64,000 bases of DNA, from positions 1-64,000 of the forward strand of contig DHWB01000010.1 in NCBI GenBank assembly GCA_002412965.1, written 5' to 3'. Origin of the DNA: Desulfomicrobium sp. UBA5193. GTDB lineage: Bacteria; Desulfobacterota; Desulfovibrionia; Desulfovibrionales; Desulfomicrobiaceae. Each line of letters begins with the position of its first letter. The first letter of the stretch is position 1. The notes beneath the pieces are model-generated. The model saw nothing but the letters and a program-made list of their open reading frames with translations. It was not told where the DNA came from and made no database searches. Position numbers and translations under genes: made by a program. This document shows, in pieces, positions 15,982-24,736 of the stretch.

Positions 15982-17474
15982 AGATAGAAGTTGTCCAAGA
16001 GGGTGGCGCCAAGAAAACAGTTTGGGCGGAGCCTGGACAACAATTTTCGCACCTGCTCTTTGAGGCTCAACTCAGCAGGGGGAATTTCCTTTGCGCCGGG
16101 GCTGGACTTTGCGGAAAATGCAGAATCCGTTTTGCCACCAATCCGCCTGCTCCCCGCGAAGAGGAGAAGGCACGGCTGAGCCCCGAGGAATTGTCCCTTG
16201 GTTGGCGTCTGGCCTGCAAGCATCTGGTGCTCGATTCGTGCCGCATTGAAATGCCAGCTCAAAGCTTGCCCGCAGTCAGCTGCGCACGAGGAGAAGGACT
16301 GGCGGTTGACATAGGGACAACCAGAATCAAATGGGCCGTTCGTACTCAAGGCAGCAATAGCCCTGAATACGCCATGGTTAATCCGCAGATGGGTGCGGGC
16401 AGCGAGATCATGTCCCGGTTGCGATACGCACTTTCGGGCGATGTCGCGCGTGCCAGCTTGCGTCAGTCCGTTGTCGCGGTTCTGCAAGATCTGGTGCGCA
16501 TCAGCGGAGCCTCGTCCTTGGCCGTTGCGGGGAACAGCACGATGATAAGCCTGCTTCTGGATATGCCCCTGATTGGACTCGCATTTTCCCCGTACAGCCT
16601 GCCCTGGCTGGGCGGACAAATGGTGGTCCTTGATCCCGCATTGCCTCCGGCCTATGTCCCACCATTGCTGGGCCCTTTCATCGGTGCTGATATTAGCGCG
16701 GGGCTTGCGTATATCTCCACTCTGAAGCCCGAATATCCTTTTCTGCTCGCGGATCTGGGAACGAACGGAGAGTTTGTAGTGGCCCTGGACCCGGACCACT
16801 ATTATGCCTGCAGTGTGCCCATGGGGCCAGCTATTGAGGGCGTGGGGCTTTGCTGCGGGTCCGTGGCTGGGCAGCAGGTGCTCAGTCGTGTCAGCCTTGG
16901 CCCCAAAGGTCTACAGTGGGCGGGCGGCCCATTGCAGGGCATATCGGGGACCGGATATGCTTCCGTTCTCGCATTGCTGCGTCGCCTGGGAATTGTTGAT
17001 GAGGCAGGGCATTTTCAGACCCCATCCATGCCTTTGGCCAGCAGAATCGCGACACGGATTCAGGATCATCCCCTGGGGCGGATTTTCGCGCTTGAGGAGG
17101 ATGTCTTTGTGGCCGAACGGGATATCGAGGAATTTTTGAAAGCCAAGGCGGGCGTCAATGTGGCCTTGCGAGCTTTGGTCCGCAGCGCCGGTGTCACCGA
17201 AGGCGATTTGGCGCGGATCTATCTGGCTGGGGCCCTGGGAGAGCATGTTGATCCCGGGGATCTGATCACGCTGGGTTTTTTGTCCGAAATATGGAGAGAA
17301 AAGATCGAAGTGATCGGGAATTCATCTCTTGCGGGAACGCTGTTGGCACTGGAAGACGACGGAATCCGCAACTGGCTTGCGACATTGTCTGAGCGTGTTT
17401 CGGTGTTAGGCTTGGTGGAGCAGGAAGATTTTGGTCCGATGTTTCTGCAGGCCATGCGTTTCGCCTGGGACTGA
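15975..17474 (+). CDS. 2Fe-2S ferredoxin-ASKHA domain protein (corrinoid reductive activator-like)
   Basis: A 499-aa protein from GTG 15975, overlapping selD by 7 nt. The N-terminus is a plant-type 2Fe-2S ferredoxin with C40, C46, C49 and C81 (CAGAGLCGKC...C). The rest is an ASKHA-type ATPase: AVDIGTTRIKW at about 110-120, a second phosphate motif LADLGTNGEFV near residue 259, and a C-terminal AGALGEH segment. The layout matches RamA-like activators, which use ATP to reduce inactive Co(II) corrinoid proteins. The target is not visible here, and coupling to selD is unusual for that role. Function is inferred. Confidence 0.85.
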   Translation: MLEIEVVQEGGAKKTVWAEPGQQFSHLLFEAQLSRGNFLCAGAGLCGKCRIRFATNPPAPREEEKARLSPEELSLGWRLACKHLVLDSCRIEMPAQSLPAVSCARGEGLAVDIGTTRIKWAVRTQGSNSPEYAMVNPQMGAGSEIMSRLRYALSGDVARASLRQSVVAVLQDLVRISGASSLAVAGNSTMISLLLDMPLIGLAFSPYSLPWLGGQMVVLDPALPPAYVPPLLGPFIGADISAGLAYISTLKPEYPFLLADLGTNGEFVVALDPDHYYACSVPMGPAIEGVGLCCGSVAGQQVLSRVSLGPKGLQWAGGPLQGISGTGYASVLALLRRLGIVDEAGHFQTPSMPLASRIATRIQDHPLGRIFALEEDVFVAERDIEEFLKAKAGVNVALRALVRSAGVTEGDLARIYLAGALGEHVDPGDLITLGFLSEIWREKIEVIGNSSLAGTLLALEDDGIRNWLATLSERVSVLGLVEQEDFGPMFLQAMRFAWD

Positions 17475-17494
17475 TGGACGGAGAATTTTCAAGC

Positions 17495-17512
17495 GGCCCC
17501 CGTTTGGGGGCC
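17495..17512. terminator. GC-rich hairpin between convergent genes
   Basis: GGCCCCC (17495-17501) and GGGGGCC (17506-17512) with a GTTT loop lie 20 nt after the ASKHA gene and just before the convergent lipoprotein gene's end. It lacks a clear T run on either strand, so it may be a weak bidirectional or Rho-assisted terminator. Confidence 0.5.
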
Positions 17513-17519
17513 AATACGT

Positions 17520-17894
17520 TTAGAACTTGGCCTGTATGGCGTCGTGAATGCGTCGGGCCACTATTTCGTCGCCAAAATAACCCACGCGAATGGATACCAC
17601 CGTTGTGGTGGAGCTCTGCGCTTTGAGATTTATCCACACGTCGCGCTCCCCGTCCTTCGTTTTGACCGAAGCTCTGCTCAAGTCCTTCTGGGGTTCCAGC
17701 ACGGGCAGGCCCAATGAGGTGCAACCCGCCTTGGTTGCTTCAAACGTCTGGTCAAGATTGCCGTTATAGGTTTTTATCAATTCACCCGCTTTGTACGTGT
17801 AGGTTCCAACAGCGGCCGCACCTCCGACCACCACTGCCGCACACCCGGTGCTTAAAAGCACAAGGATAATCATCAGATTTCTGAGGCTGTTCAT
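17520..17894 (-). CDS. DUF3568-like lipoprotein
   Basis: A 124-aa exported protein. ATG 17894 sits 4 nt after a perfect GGAGGA and gives MNSLRNLMIILVLLSTGCAA, a signal peptide with lipobox LSTGC and a predicted lipidated Cys. The mature part resembles small DUF3568 lipoproteins (GTYTYKAGELIKTYNGNLDQTFEAT, then a WINLKAQSSTTTVVSIRVG strand region). Function unknown. It is transcribed after recJ with a 58-nt gap. Confidence 0.8.
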   Translation of the reverse strand: MNSLRNLMIILVLLSTGCAAVVVGGAAAVGTYTYKAGELIKTYNGNLDQTFEATKAGCTSLGLPVLEPQKDLSRASVKTKDGERDVWINLKAQSSTTTVVSIRVGYFGDEIVARRIHDAIQAKF

Positions 17895-17952
17895 ACGTTC
17901 CTCCATTATTCTGCAGCTCAATACGTGGAATCAACGCCATTGAAAAGGACGA

Positions 17953-19677
17953 TCATTCTAAAGAAAGAATGTCCTGCACGGCCAATTCAATCTGCAGCAG
18001 TCCGTTGAATTTGGATAGGCGCGGTGTATAGGCGATTTTGAGCTGTTTGCGATCAAAAGATGCATTCTGCCAGCGCTCGCCTTGCCGCCATGCCACGGCG
18101 CGCATGTTCGTGCCGTCACTGGAATCGGAAAGGTGCAGCTCCAAGTGTTTTTTTTGCCCGAAAAAACGATGCTTAAGCACATTCAGGGGTAGCGACAGAA
18201 AGATCGGGCGGGGGTTTCCCTGGCCATAAGGTTGGAGCAGCTCCAGCTCTTTGAGCAGGGTGGCGGTGATCAAGGAAAAGGGCAGCTCCACATCGAGTTC
18301 CAGCACGGGAGGGGCCGGGTTGGCGCCCAGTTGCTCTTCCACGGCCCATGCAAAGAGATTTTTCAGATTCGCCAGTTGGAAGGGTTCGAGCTTAAGTCCT
18401 GCGGCTTGGCGGTGGCCGCCGAATTTGTATAGGCACTGTTTGCAGGACAGTAGGGCCTGATACAGATCAAACGAGGGCGTTGAGCGGCCGGAACCTTTGA
18501 AGATGCCGTTTTCCTTGGTCAGGATCAGACACGGGCGATGAAATCGCTCCACGATGCGCGACGCCACGATACCGATGATGCCGGAGTGCCAATGCTCGGA
18601 ATGCAGCACCAGCCCCGGGAGATGGAGCTGTGATTCCGCCTGGAGGATGGCCTCCTCCAGGATGCGCTGTTCTTCGAGCTTGCGTTTGGCGTTGAGTTTG
18701 TCCAGTTGCGCGGCGAGTTGGCGCGCCTCGTCCCTGTCTTTTGCGAGCAGTAGGCGCACAGCCAAATCCGGATCGCCGATCCGGCCGGCGGCATTGATGC
18801 GCGGCGCCAGCGCAAATCCGATGGCCCCTGTGCCCACGCTCTCCTCCGGGGCAAGCCCGCTGATTTCCTTGAGGGCCTGGATTCCCGGCCGGCGGCCCTC
18901 TTTGATCAGGAGCAGGCCGTTTTTGACCAGAATCCTGTTTTGTTCATCCAGCGGAACCACGTCGGCGACGGTGCCAAGCGCGACCAGATCCAGAAAATCG
19001 CGGATGTCGGTCGGGGGGCCGGGGAGGATACGGTTCAAGGCTCCCATGAGCAAAAAGCTGACACCGACTCCGGCAAGATTGGGGGTGGGCCATCCTTCAA
19101 GCTTGGGGTTGATGACGATGTCCGCATCCGGCAATTCCTGGCCGGGAAGGTGATGGTCGGTGACAATGACCTGCATCCCAAGGGCTTTGGCTTCGCGGAT
19201 TTCTTCAATGTTGGCGATGCCGCAATCCACGGTCAGCAGGAGGCCGATGCCCTGCTGGGCAAGTTCTCGAATCCCGTCGCTATGCAGCCCGTAGCCGAAA
19301 TCAAGCCTGTCGGGGATGTAATGGACCACATCTATTCCGCGACTGGCCATGAAATCCTTGACCAGGGCTGTGGCGGTGATTCCGTCCACGTCATAGTCGC
19401 CCCAGACGGCAATTTTTCGTTTCGCTTCGATTGCCGCTCGCAGGCATTCCGCACCAGCTTCAATGCCCGGCCATTGGTCCAGGGGCAGCAGATACCGAAG
19501 TCCCGGGCTCAGGAATTTGTCCATGTCCGCTTCGCTGGCCAAGCCGCGCAAGGACATGAGGTGCACCAGCAGGGGGCTGACCTCCAGACGTTCGGCAATA
19601 CGCAGTTGCTCGGCTTGGCTTGAGGCTGCGCTTGGCGATGGAGTTTTGAGCCTCCAGGTGGGCTGGGTATCTGGCAT
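17953..19677 (-). CDS. recJ: Single-stranded-DNA-specific exonuclease RecJ
   Basis: RecJ degrades single-stranded DNA 5' to 3' in recombination and mismatch repair. The 574-aa protein has the DHH phosphoesterase motifs: DYDVD at 94-98, DCGI at 151-154 and TDHH at 173-176. A DHHA1 domain follows (GSGRSTPSFDLYQAL, KFGGHRQAAGLKL). The C-terminal OB-fold ends at IELAVQDILSLE. The length is normal. A promoter facing recJ overlaps the divergent promoter of the next gene. Confidence 0.97.
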   Translation of the reverse strand: MPDTQPTWRLKTPSPSAASSQAEQLRIAERLEVSPLLVHLMSLRGLASEADMDKFLSPGLRYLLPLDQWPGIEAGAECLRAAIEAKRKIAVWGDYDVDGITATALVKDFMASRGIDVVHYIPDRLDFGYGLHSDGIRELAQQGIGLLLTVDCGIANIEEIREAKALGMQVIVTDHHLPGQELPDADIVINPKLEGWPTPNLAGVGVSFLLMGALNRILPGPPTDIRDFLDLVALGTVADVVPLDEQNRILVKNGLLLIKEGRRPGIQALKEISGLAPEESVGTGAIGFALAPRINAAGRIGDPDLAVRLLLAKDRDEARQLAAQLDKLNAKRKLEEQRILEEAILQAESQLHLPGLVLHSEHWHSGIIGIVASRIVERFHRPCLILTKENGIFKGSGRSTPSFDLYQALLSCKQCLYKFGGHRQAAGLKLEPFQLANLKNLFAWAVEEQLGANPAPPVLELDVELPFSLITATLLKELELLQPYGQGNPRPIFLSLPLNVLKHRFFGQKKHLELHLSDSSDGTNMRAVAWRQGERWQNASFDRKQLKIAYTPRLSKFNGLLQIELAVQDILSLE

Positions 19678-19709
19678 AGAGTATTTCCAAAAAATCGTGG
19701 TTTGGCGCT

Positions 19710-19737
19710 TTGACAGTCGAGGGTCACAGAGTATAAT
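19710..19737 (+). promoter_or_regulatory. Sigma-70 promoter with consensus -35 and -10
   Basis: TTGACA at 19710-19715 and TATAAT at 19732-19737, both exact consensus, are separated by 16 bp. They point toward the DUF2156 gene, about 90 nt downstream. Predicted start of transcription is near 19744. Confidence 0.8.
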
Positions 19738-19757
19738 TGTTTTTGCCTCAACTGCAA
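19730..19757 (-). promoter_or_regulatory. Putative recJ promoter, overlapping the divergent one
   Basis: On the minus strand TTGCAG (19752-19757) and TATACT (19730-19735) are 16 bp apart. The -10 box shares four base pairs with the plus-strand TATAAT, so only one polymerase could occupy the site at a time. Confidence 0.5.
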
Positions 19758-19832
19758 GAGCTTTGATTTCTTGATTTTTTGATCTGGGCCAAACTGGCCG
19801 TAATTCTTGCGTATCTTATGGTGGAAGGACAC

Positions 19833-20720
19833 ATGGACATGACGTTTCGACCCATCTCGCTCGAGGGGCAGGCAGAATACACCAGGCTCCTGGCCCTGTG
19901 CAGCCAGAAACCTTCAGACTACAGCTTCGTCAACCTCTGGGGCTGGGGCCGGGAATATGGCCTGGAGTGGTGCTTTTTCGACGAGTTTGTGCTCATTCGG
20001 CAGACGTTCCCGCACACGCTCTATTGGGCTCCGGTCGGAAATTGGCAGGACGCGCATTGGAGTGAACTGCAGGCCGCTCTGCCCCGTGACACCTGCTTTA
20101 TCCGCATTCCCGAAGAATTGAAGAACATCTGGGAAAGTACGCTGAGCGGACTGCAGGTCGAGGAATGCCGGGAGCATTGGGATTATCTGTATGATGTGAC
20201 CGAGTTGACCGAGCTCAAGGGGCGCAAGTTTCACAACAAGAAAAATCTGCTCAACCAGTTTCTGCGTGACCACGACGCCAAGTTTGTTCTTCTGGACGAA
20301 AAGACGGTGGAGTGCGCCCTGGCTTTGCAAACGGACTGGTTTCTGTGGCGCAACACGGAAAATGACCAGACTCTGGATGCCGAGAACCGGGCCATCATCA
20401 AGGTCATGCACGACTGGTCCAGGCTTGGAGGGCTTGTCGGAGGCGGGCTCGTGGTGGATGACAAGATGATCGCCTACACCATCGCGGAAGCCCTGGACGA
20501 CACAAGCATCGTCATCCACTTTGAAAAGGGCTGCCCCAATTTCAAAGGGGTATATCAGGCCATCAACCAGATTTTTTTGGAGCAGTGCTGTCAGGGTTTC
20601 AAGGTCGTCAATCGGGAGCAGGATCTTGGCGATGATGGCTTGCGCAAAGCCAAGCTCAGCTACAATCCGGTGGGATTTTTGAAGAAATACAAGGTCTGCA
20701 TGCAGGGCGGGCTTCTTTAG
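19833..20720 (+). CDS. DUF2156 (phosphatidylglycerol lysyltransferase C-terminal-like) protein
   Basis: A 295-aa protein with a GNAT-like double-fold typical of DUF2156: MTFRPISLEGQAEYTRLL at the start, KGRKFHNKKNLLNQFLRDH in the middle, and ENDQTLDAENRAIIKVMHDW and NREQDLGDDGLRKAKLSYNP near the end. The family is related to the C-terminal domain of MprF. It lacks transmembrane segments, so it may be a soluble acyl- or aminoacyl-transferase of unknown substrate. ATG 19833 has a GGAAGGA 3 nt upstream, and ATG 19839 has better spacing (9 nt); either is possible. It overlaps the convergent topA by 4 nt. Confidence 0.82.
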   Translation: MDMTFRPISLEGQAEYTRLLALCSQKPSDYSFVNLWGWGREYGLEWCFFDEFVLIRQTFPHTLYWAPVGNWQDAHWSELQAALPRDTCFIRIPEELKNIWESTLSGLQVEECREHWDYLYDVTELTELKGRKFHNKKNLLNQFLRDHDAKFVLLDEKTVECALALQTDWFLWRNTENDQTLDAENRAIIKVMHDWSRLGGLVGGGLVVDDKMIAYTIAEALDDTSIVIHFEKGCPNFKGVYQAINQIFLEQCCQGFKVVNREQDLGDDGLRKAKLSYNPVGFLKKYKVCMQGGLL

Positions 20721-22957
20721 TCCAGCTTTTCCCAGAATCCGCAGTCCTTGACCGGGCAGGCCAGGTGCATCCCCCTGGCCTTTGTCTCTTTGCGAACCAG
20801 GATCTTGGAGTCGCACAGGGGGCAGGGTTTGGCCACTGGGAAGTCCCAGACCGCGTAATCGCATTTGGGATATTTGCTGCAGGAAAAGAAGGGCTTGCCG
20901 CGACGGCTGGTTTTTTCGACCAGCTCCCCGGTACATCCGTCCTTGGGACAGGCTACGCCCGTGCCCACGGATTTGGTATGCCTGCATGCGGGATAATTGG
21001 AGCAGGCCACGAATCTGCCGCCGGTCTTGGTTTTTTTGACTACCAGCCGTCCGGCCTCGCATTTTGGGCAAGGGCCGAGGTCTTCGGGGATATCTTCCTT
21101 GACCAGCTGGATTTCGCCGGCGCTGTCGCGGGTGTAGTTGCTGGTGAAGGCGCAGGCGGGGTAGTTCGCGCAGCCCAGAAACATCCCGTTTTTGCCAAAT
21201 TTGACCACGAGGTGCCCTTCTTCGCATTGCGGACAGGCCAGGCCCGTGTCCATGCCCGCTTTGACCTGGGTCATGTTCTCGCGGGCTTTGTCGAGGGTCG
21301 GATTGAAGTCGAGCGTAAAATTTTTGAGCAGGTCGACCCAGTCCGTATCCCCCTCGGCGACAAGATCCAGGCTTTCCTCCATGCGCGCCGTAAAGCCCGC
21401 ATCCATGAGCTGGGCGAAGTGCTCGACCAGCAGGTCGCAGACTATGACCCCAAGGTCCGTGGGTTCGAAATGCTTTTCCACGACGTGCACGTAGTCGCGG
21501 TCGGTCAGGGTGGAGATGATGGCCGCGTAGGTGGACGGTCTGCCGATGCCCAGCTCTTCGAGCTTGTGGACCAGGGACGCTTCCGAAAAGCGTGCCGGGG
21601 GTTGGGTGAACTTTTGTTCCTTATGCAGTTTTTCCAGCCGCAGTTCCTGCCCTGCGACAAGTTTGGGCAGCGTGGAGCTCTCGGCATCCGCCGAATGGGG
21701 CCAGATCTGCAGAAATCCGGGAAATATGAGACGCTCGCCTTTGGCTCGCCACTGCGCCGGGCCGCTCGCGATGGTGGCGACGGTGTCCCAGAAACGGGCC
21801 GAGGCCATCTGCGAGGCCATGAAGCGCTCCCAGATGAGCTTGTACAGCTTGTACTGCTCCGGGGGCAGGGCGTTCTTGATGGAGTCGGGAGTCAGGCTCG
21901 GATCGACGGGGCGAATGGCCTCGTGGGCGTCCTGCGCGCTGCCCTTGCTTTTGTAGACGCGAGGTTCCTTGGGGTAGAAATCCGGTCCGAGGGTCCGGGT
22001 GATCCACTCGCGGGCGCCGTCGCGGGCCTCGTCAGAGATGCGGACCGAATCCGTACGCATGTAGGTGATGAGCGCCGTGGTTCCGAGTTCGCCGAGTTCC
22101 ACGCCTTCGTAAAGTCGTTGGGCCACGGACATGGTCCGCTTGGCGTTGAAGCCGAGCTTGTTGCTGGCGTCCTGCTGCAGGGTGGACGTGATAAAGGGGG
22201 GGCGCGGGTGACGCTGGCGTTCCTTCTCAACGATGCCTTCAACCAGGTAGGGCAGGCCGCTGACGCGGTTTTCCAGGGTCAGGGCCGCACCTTCGTTGTC
22301 CAGGACAGGTTTTTCTCCGTCCACCTTCCACAGATCCGCGTCAAAGGGCGGAGGTGTCTCTCCCTGGACCGTGATCTTGAAAACCCAGAATTCCTCGGAA
22401 ATGAAAGCCTGCCGTTCACGTTCCCGGTCGACGATGAGGCGCAGGGCCACGGACTGGACCCGGCCTGCGGACAGGCCGCGTTTGACTTTCTTCCAGAGCA
22501 GGGGGGAAATTTTGTAGCCTACCAGCCGGTCCAGAATACGCCGGGCCTGCTGTGAGTCGAAAAGCGGCTTGCGCAGCTCCGTCGGGTTGGCCAGGGCTTC
22601 TTTTACGGCTTTGGCCGTGATCTCGTTGAACTGGATGCGCTTCAAATTCGGATTCGAGCTGCGGATGATCTCGGCCACGTGCCATGCGATGGCCTCTCCT
22701 TCGCGGTCCGGGTCCGGGGCCAGATAGACTGTATCGGCGGCCTTGGCTGCGGATTTCAGTTTGCTGACAACCTTGGTCTTGCCGGGAATGATCTGATAAT
22801 CCGGGGCGAAATCGTTGTCCTCGTCCACACCAAGAGACTTGGTGGGGAGATCGCGCACGTGTCCCACGGATGCTTCCACTTCATACCCGCTGCCCAAAAA
22901 CTTTTTGATGGTTTTGATTTTGGCGGGAGATTCAACAATGATTAAGTCCTTGCCCAT
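20717..22957 (-). CDS. topA: DNA topoisomerase I
   Basis: TopA relaxes negative supercoils by single-strand cleavage. The 746-aa protein has the TOPRIM domain (VESPAK at 8-13, DPDREGE at 82-88), the active-site tyrosine Y299 in LITYMRTDSVRIS, and four C-terminal Cys4 zinc modules: CPQC..CANYPAC, CPKC..CSNYPAC, CPKDGC..CSKYPKC and CPLC..CPVKDC. Three or four such fingers are normal. It is divergent from era. Confidence 0.98.
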   Translation of the reverse strand: MGKDLIIVESPAKIKTIKKFLGSGYEVEASVGHVRDLPTKSLGVDEDNDFAPDYQIIPGKTKVVSKLKSAAKAADTVYLAPDPDREGEAIAWHVAEIIRSSNPNLKRIQFNEITAKAVKEALANPTELRKPLFDSQQARRILDRLVGYKISPLLWKKVKRGLSAGRVQSVALRLIVDRERERQAFISEEFWVFKITVQGETPPPFDADLWKVDGEKPVLDNEGAALTLENRVSGLPYLVEGIVEKERQRHPRPPFITSTLQQDASNKLGFNAKRTMSVAQRLYEGVELGELGTTALITYMRTDSVRISDEARDGAREWITRTLGPDFYPKEPRVYKSKGSAQDAHEAIRPVDPSLTPDSIKNALPPEQYKLYKLIWERFMASQMASARFWDTVATIASGPAQWRAKGERLIFPGFLQIWPHSADAESSTLPKLVAGQELRLEKLHKEQKFTQPPARFSEASLVHKLEELGIGRPSTYAAIISTLTDRDYVHVVEKHFEPTDLGVIVCDLLVEHFAQLMDAGFTARMEESLDLVAEGDTDWVDLLKNFTLDFNPTLDKARENMTQVKAGMDTGLACPQCEEGHLVVKFGKNGMFLGCANYPACAFTSNYTRDSAGEIQLVKEDIPEDLGPCPKCEAGRLVVKKTKTGGRFVACSNYPACRHTKSVGTGVACPKDGCTGELVEKTSRRGKPFFSCSKYPKCDYAVWDFPVAKPCPLCDSKILVRKETKARGMHLACPVKDCGFWEKLD

Positions 22958-23032
22958 AATGTTTGGGGCCTATATCCAGATTAGGAAGCGCAGGGCAAGG
23001 GGTATTTCCCGTTATTTCCGTTCGCTTTCCCG

Positions 23033-23053
23033 CGACGGGTTTTCAACCCGTCG
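23033..23053. repeat. Perfect hairpin in the era leader
   Basis: CGACGGGTT (23033-23041) and AACCCGTCG (23045-23053) form a 9-bp stem with a 3-nt loop, 20 nt before the era start region. No T run follows immediately, so it may be an mRNA structure or a protein-binding palindrome rather than a terminator. Confidence 0.6.
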
Positions 23054-23073
23054 GTATCCTTTTACAAAGATCA

Positions 23074-24000
23074 ATGGAAACCATGTCGTCAACCTATCGA
23101 GCCGGATTCATCGCACTCATCGGGCCTCCCAATGCAGGGAAGTCCACATTTTTAAATAAAGTTCTGGGCGAGAAGATCGCCATTGTCTCGCCCAAGCCCC
23201 AGACCACCCGCACCAGCATCACCGGCATCCATACCACCGCCGACGAGCAGGTTGTCTTTCTGGATACGCCGGGAGTTCACACGGCCAGGGGCAAGCTGAA
23301 CCGCTTTCTGGTCGATGCCGCCTGGGGCGCTCTGCAGGAGGCCAACGGGGTCATCCTCTTTCTTGACGGCGCTAAGTATGCGGGAAACGAGAGGGCCCTG
23401 GAGCGCGATCTGCGTCCGCTGGCCAATCGTCTGGGCACCTTGGGCGTTCCCATGGCGGTGGCTCTGAACAAGGTCGATCAGATCAAGCCCAAGGAGCTTT
23501 TGCTCGGGCTTTTGGCCGACTGCGCGGCGCGTTGGCCCGGCGTGGAGCTGGTCCCGATCTCGGCGCGCACCGGCGTGGGCATTGATCGCCTCTTGGCCGT
23601 GATCCGAGAATTTCTGCCACTCGGACCGCAGCTGTATCCGGATGATCAGTTGAGCACCGCCTCGGTGCGTTTTCTGGCCTCGGAGATCATCCGCGAAAAG
23701 CTGTTCCTGGCTTTGAACCAGGAACTGCCTTACAATATCGCTGTGGAAATAGAAACTTGGGAAGAATTGCCGGAGCAGAACATGACCATGGTCGGCGCTA
23801 TGATCTATACGTCAAAAAACAGTCACAAGGGCATGATCGTCGGCAAGCAGGGACAGAACCTGAAGGCTGTCGGCCAGCAGGCCCGTCAGGAAATCAAGGT
23901 TTTGCTCGGTACCAAGGTGCACCTCGAACTCTGGGTCAAGGTGCGCGAAGGCTGGACCGAGGACGGTCAGTTCATGACGTCCCTTGGCCTTGGATCATAA
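23074..24000 (+). CDS. era: GTPase Era
   Basis: Era is an essential GTPase that binds the 3' end of 16S rRNA during 30S maturation. It has the G1 motif GPPNAGKS, a TTR switch, DTPG and NKVD, then a C-terminal KH domain (MIYTSKNSHKGMIVGKQGQNLKAVGQQAR). The frame is open further upstream, but conserved sequence begins at SSTYRAGFIALIG. Starts at ATG 23074 (308 aa) or ATG 23083 (305 aa) are both plausible and neither has a strong Shine-Dalgarno. Confidence 0.97.
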   Translation: METMSSTYRAGFIALIGPPNAGKSTFLNKVLGEKIAIVSPKPQTTRTSITGIHTTADEQVVFLDTPGVHTARGKLNRFLVDAAWGALQEANGVILFLDGAKYAGNERALERDLRPLANRLGTLGVPMAVALNKVDQIKPKELLLGLLADCAARWPGVELVPISARTGVGIDRLLAVIREFLPLGPQLYPDDQLSTASVRFLASEIIREKLFLALNQELPYNIAVEIETWEELPEQNMTMVGAMIYTSKNSHKGMIVGKQGQNLKAVGQQARQEIKVLLGTKVHLELWVKVREGWTEDGQFMTSLGLGS

Positions 24001-24018
24001 GCGCTAGAGGGGCTGGGC

Positions 24019-24714
24019 GTGGATCACTCAAGTATCACGGATCGATGGCGCGAGGTCCTGGAGCAGATGGCCGCGGCGGCTTGCAGGGCTGGCCGGACGC
24101 CGGACAGCGCGCGTTTGCTGGCCGTGTCCAAGCTGCATGGCGCCCAGGACATCCTGACTCTTTTTGAAGCCGGTCAGCGCATGTTTGGAGAGAACTACGT
24201 GCAGGAAGCCCAGGGCAAGATGGCAATCTTGCCTCAAGGCATCTCCTGGCATTTTATCGGGCACCTGCAAACGAACAAGGTCAAGAGCGTGGTCGGCCGC
24301 TTTTCTCTGATCCATGGGGTCGATTCCTTGAAACTGGCCCGCTCGTTGCATAATCACGCCGAGGACTTGGGCGTGGTTCAGGACGTGCTGGTGCAGGTCA
24401 ATCTGGCCCAGGAAAAGCAGAAAAAAGGCATATTCGAGGCTGATCTTGGGCCCTTGGCCGAATTCCTGGCGGCCGGCACCCATCTTCGCTGGCAGGGGCT
24501 CATGCTCATGCCCCCTTTTTTTGACGATCCCAAGAGAGCGCGCCCTTATTTTGCCCGGTTGCGGGAACTTGCCGGCGCCTTGCGCGCCGAATTCGGGCTC
24601 CCGCTGCCGGAGTTGTCCATGGGCATGACCGGCGATTTTGAGGCGGCCATTGAGGAAGGGGCCACTTTGGTGCGCATCGGCACCAGAATATTTGGAGAAC
24701 GCGGCACAATCTAG
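24019..24714 (+). CDS. YggS-family PLP homeostasis protein (GTG start)
   Basis: A 231-aa PLP-binding single-domain protein of the YggS/PROSC/YBL036C family, which controls free pyridoxal phosphate. Lys in LLAVSKLHGAQD is the cofactor lysine. FGENYVQEAQGK, WHFIGHLQTNK and LSMGMTGDFEAAIEEGATLVRIGTRIFG are the family signatures. GTG 24019 gives the full N-terminus. It lies 18 nt after era and 22 nt before motA. Confidence 0.95.
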   Translation: MDHSSITDRWREVLEQMAAAACRAGRTPDSARLLAVSKLHGAQDILTLFEAGQRMFGENYVQEAQGKMAILPQGISWHFIGHLQTNKVKSVVGRFSLIHGVDSLKLARSLHNHAEDLGVVQDVLVQVNLAQEKQKKGIFEADLGPLAEFLAAGTHLRWQGLMLMPPFFDDPKRARPYFARLRELAGALRAEFGLPLPELSMGMTGDFEAAIEEGATLVRIGTRIFGERGTI

Positions 24715-24736
24715 GGCCACTGGAGTTGGGTGTTTT

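Noticed and set aside
19914..21227. Minus-strand frame of about 437 codons overlapping the DUF2156 gene and the topA 3' end
   Set aside because: It is in the wrong frame relative to topA and antisense to the DUF2156 gene. The Arg/Gln-rich translation has no family signature.
20765..22555. Long plus-strand frame (about 596 codons) opposite topA
   Set aside because: It is antisense to a clear topoisomerase I gene. It has a low-complexity Gly/Val/Arg composition and no recognisable family. Such frames are common opposite GC-rich genes.
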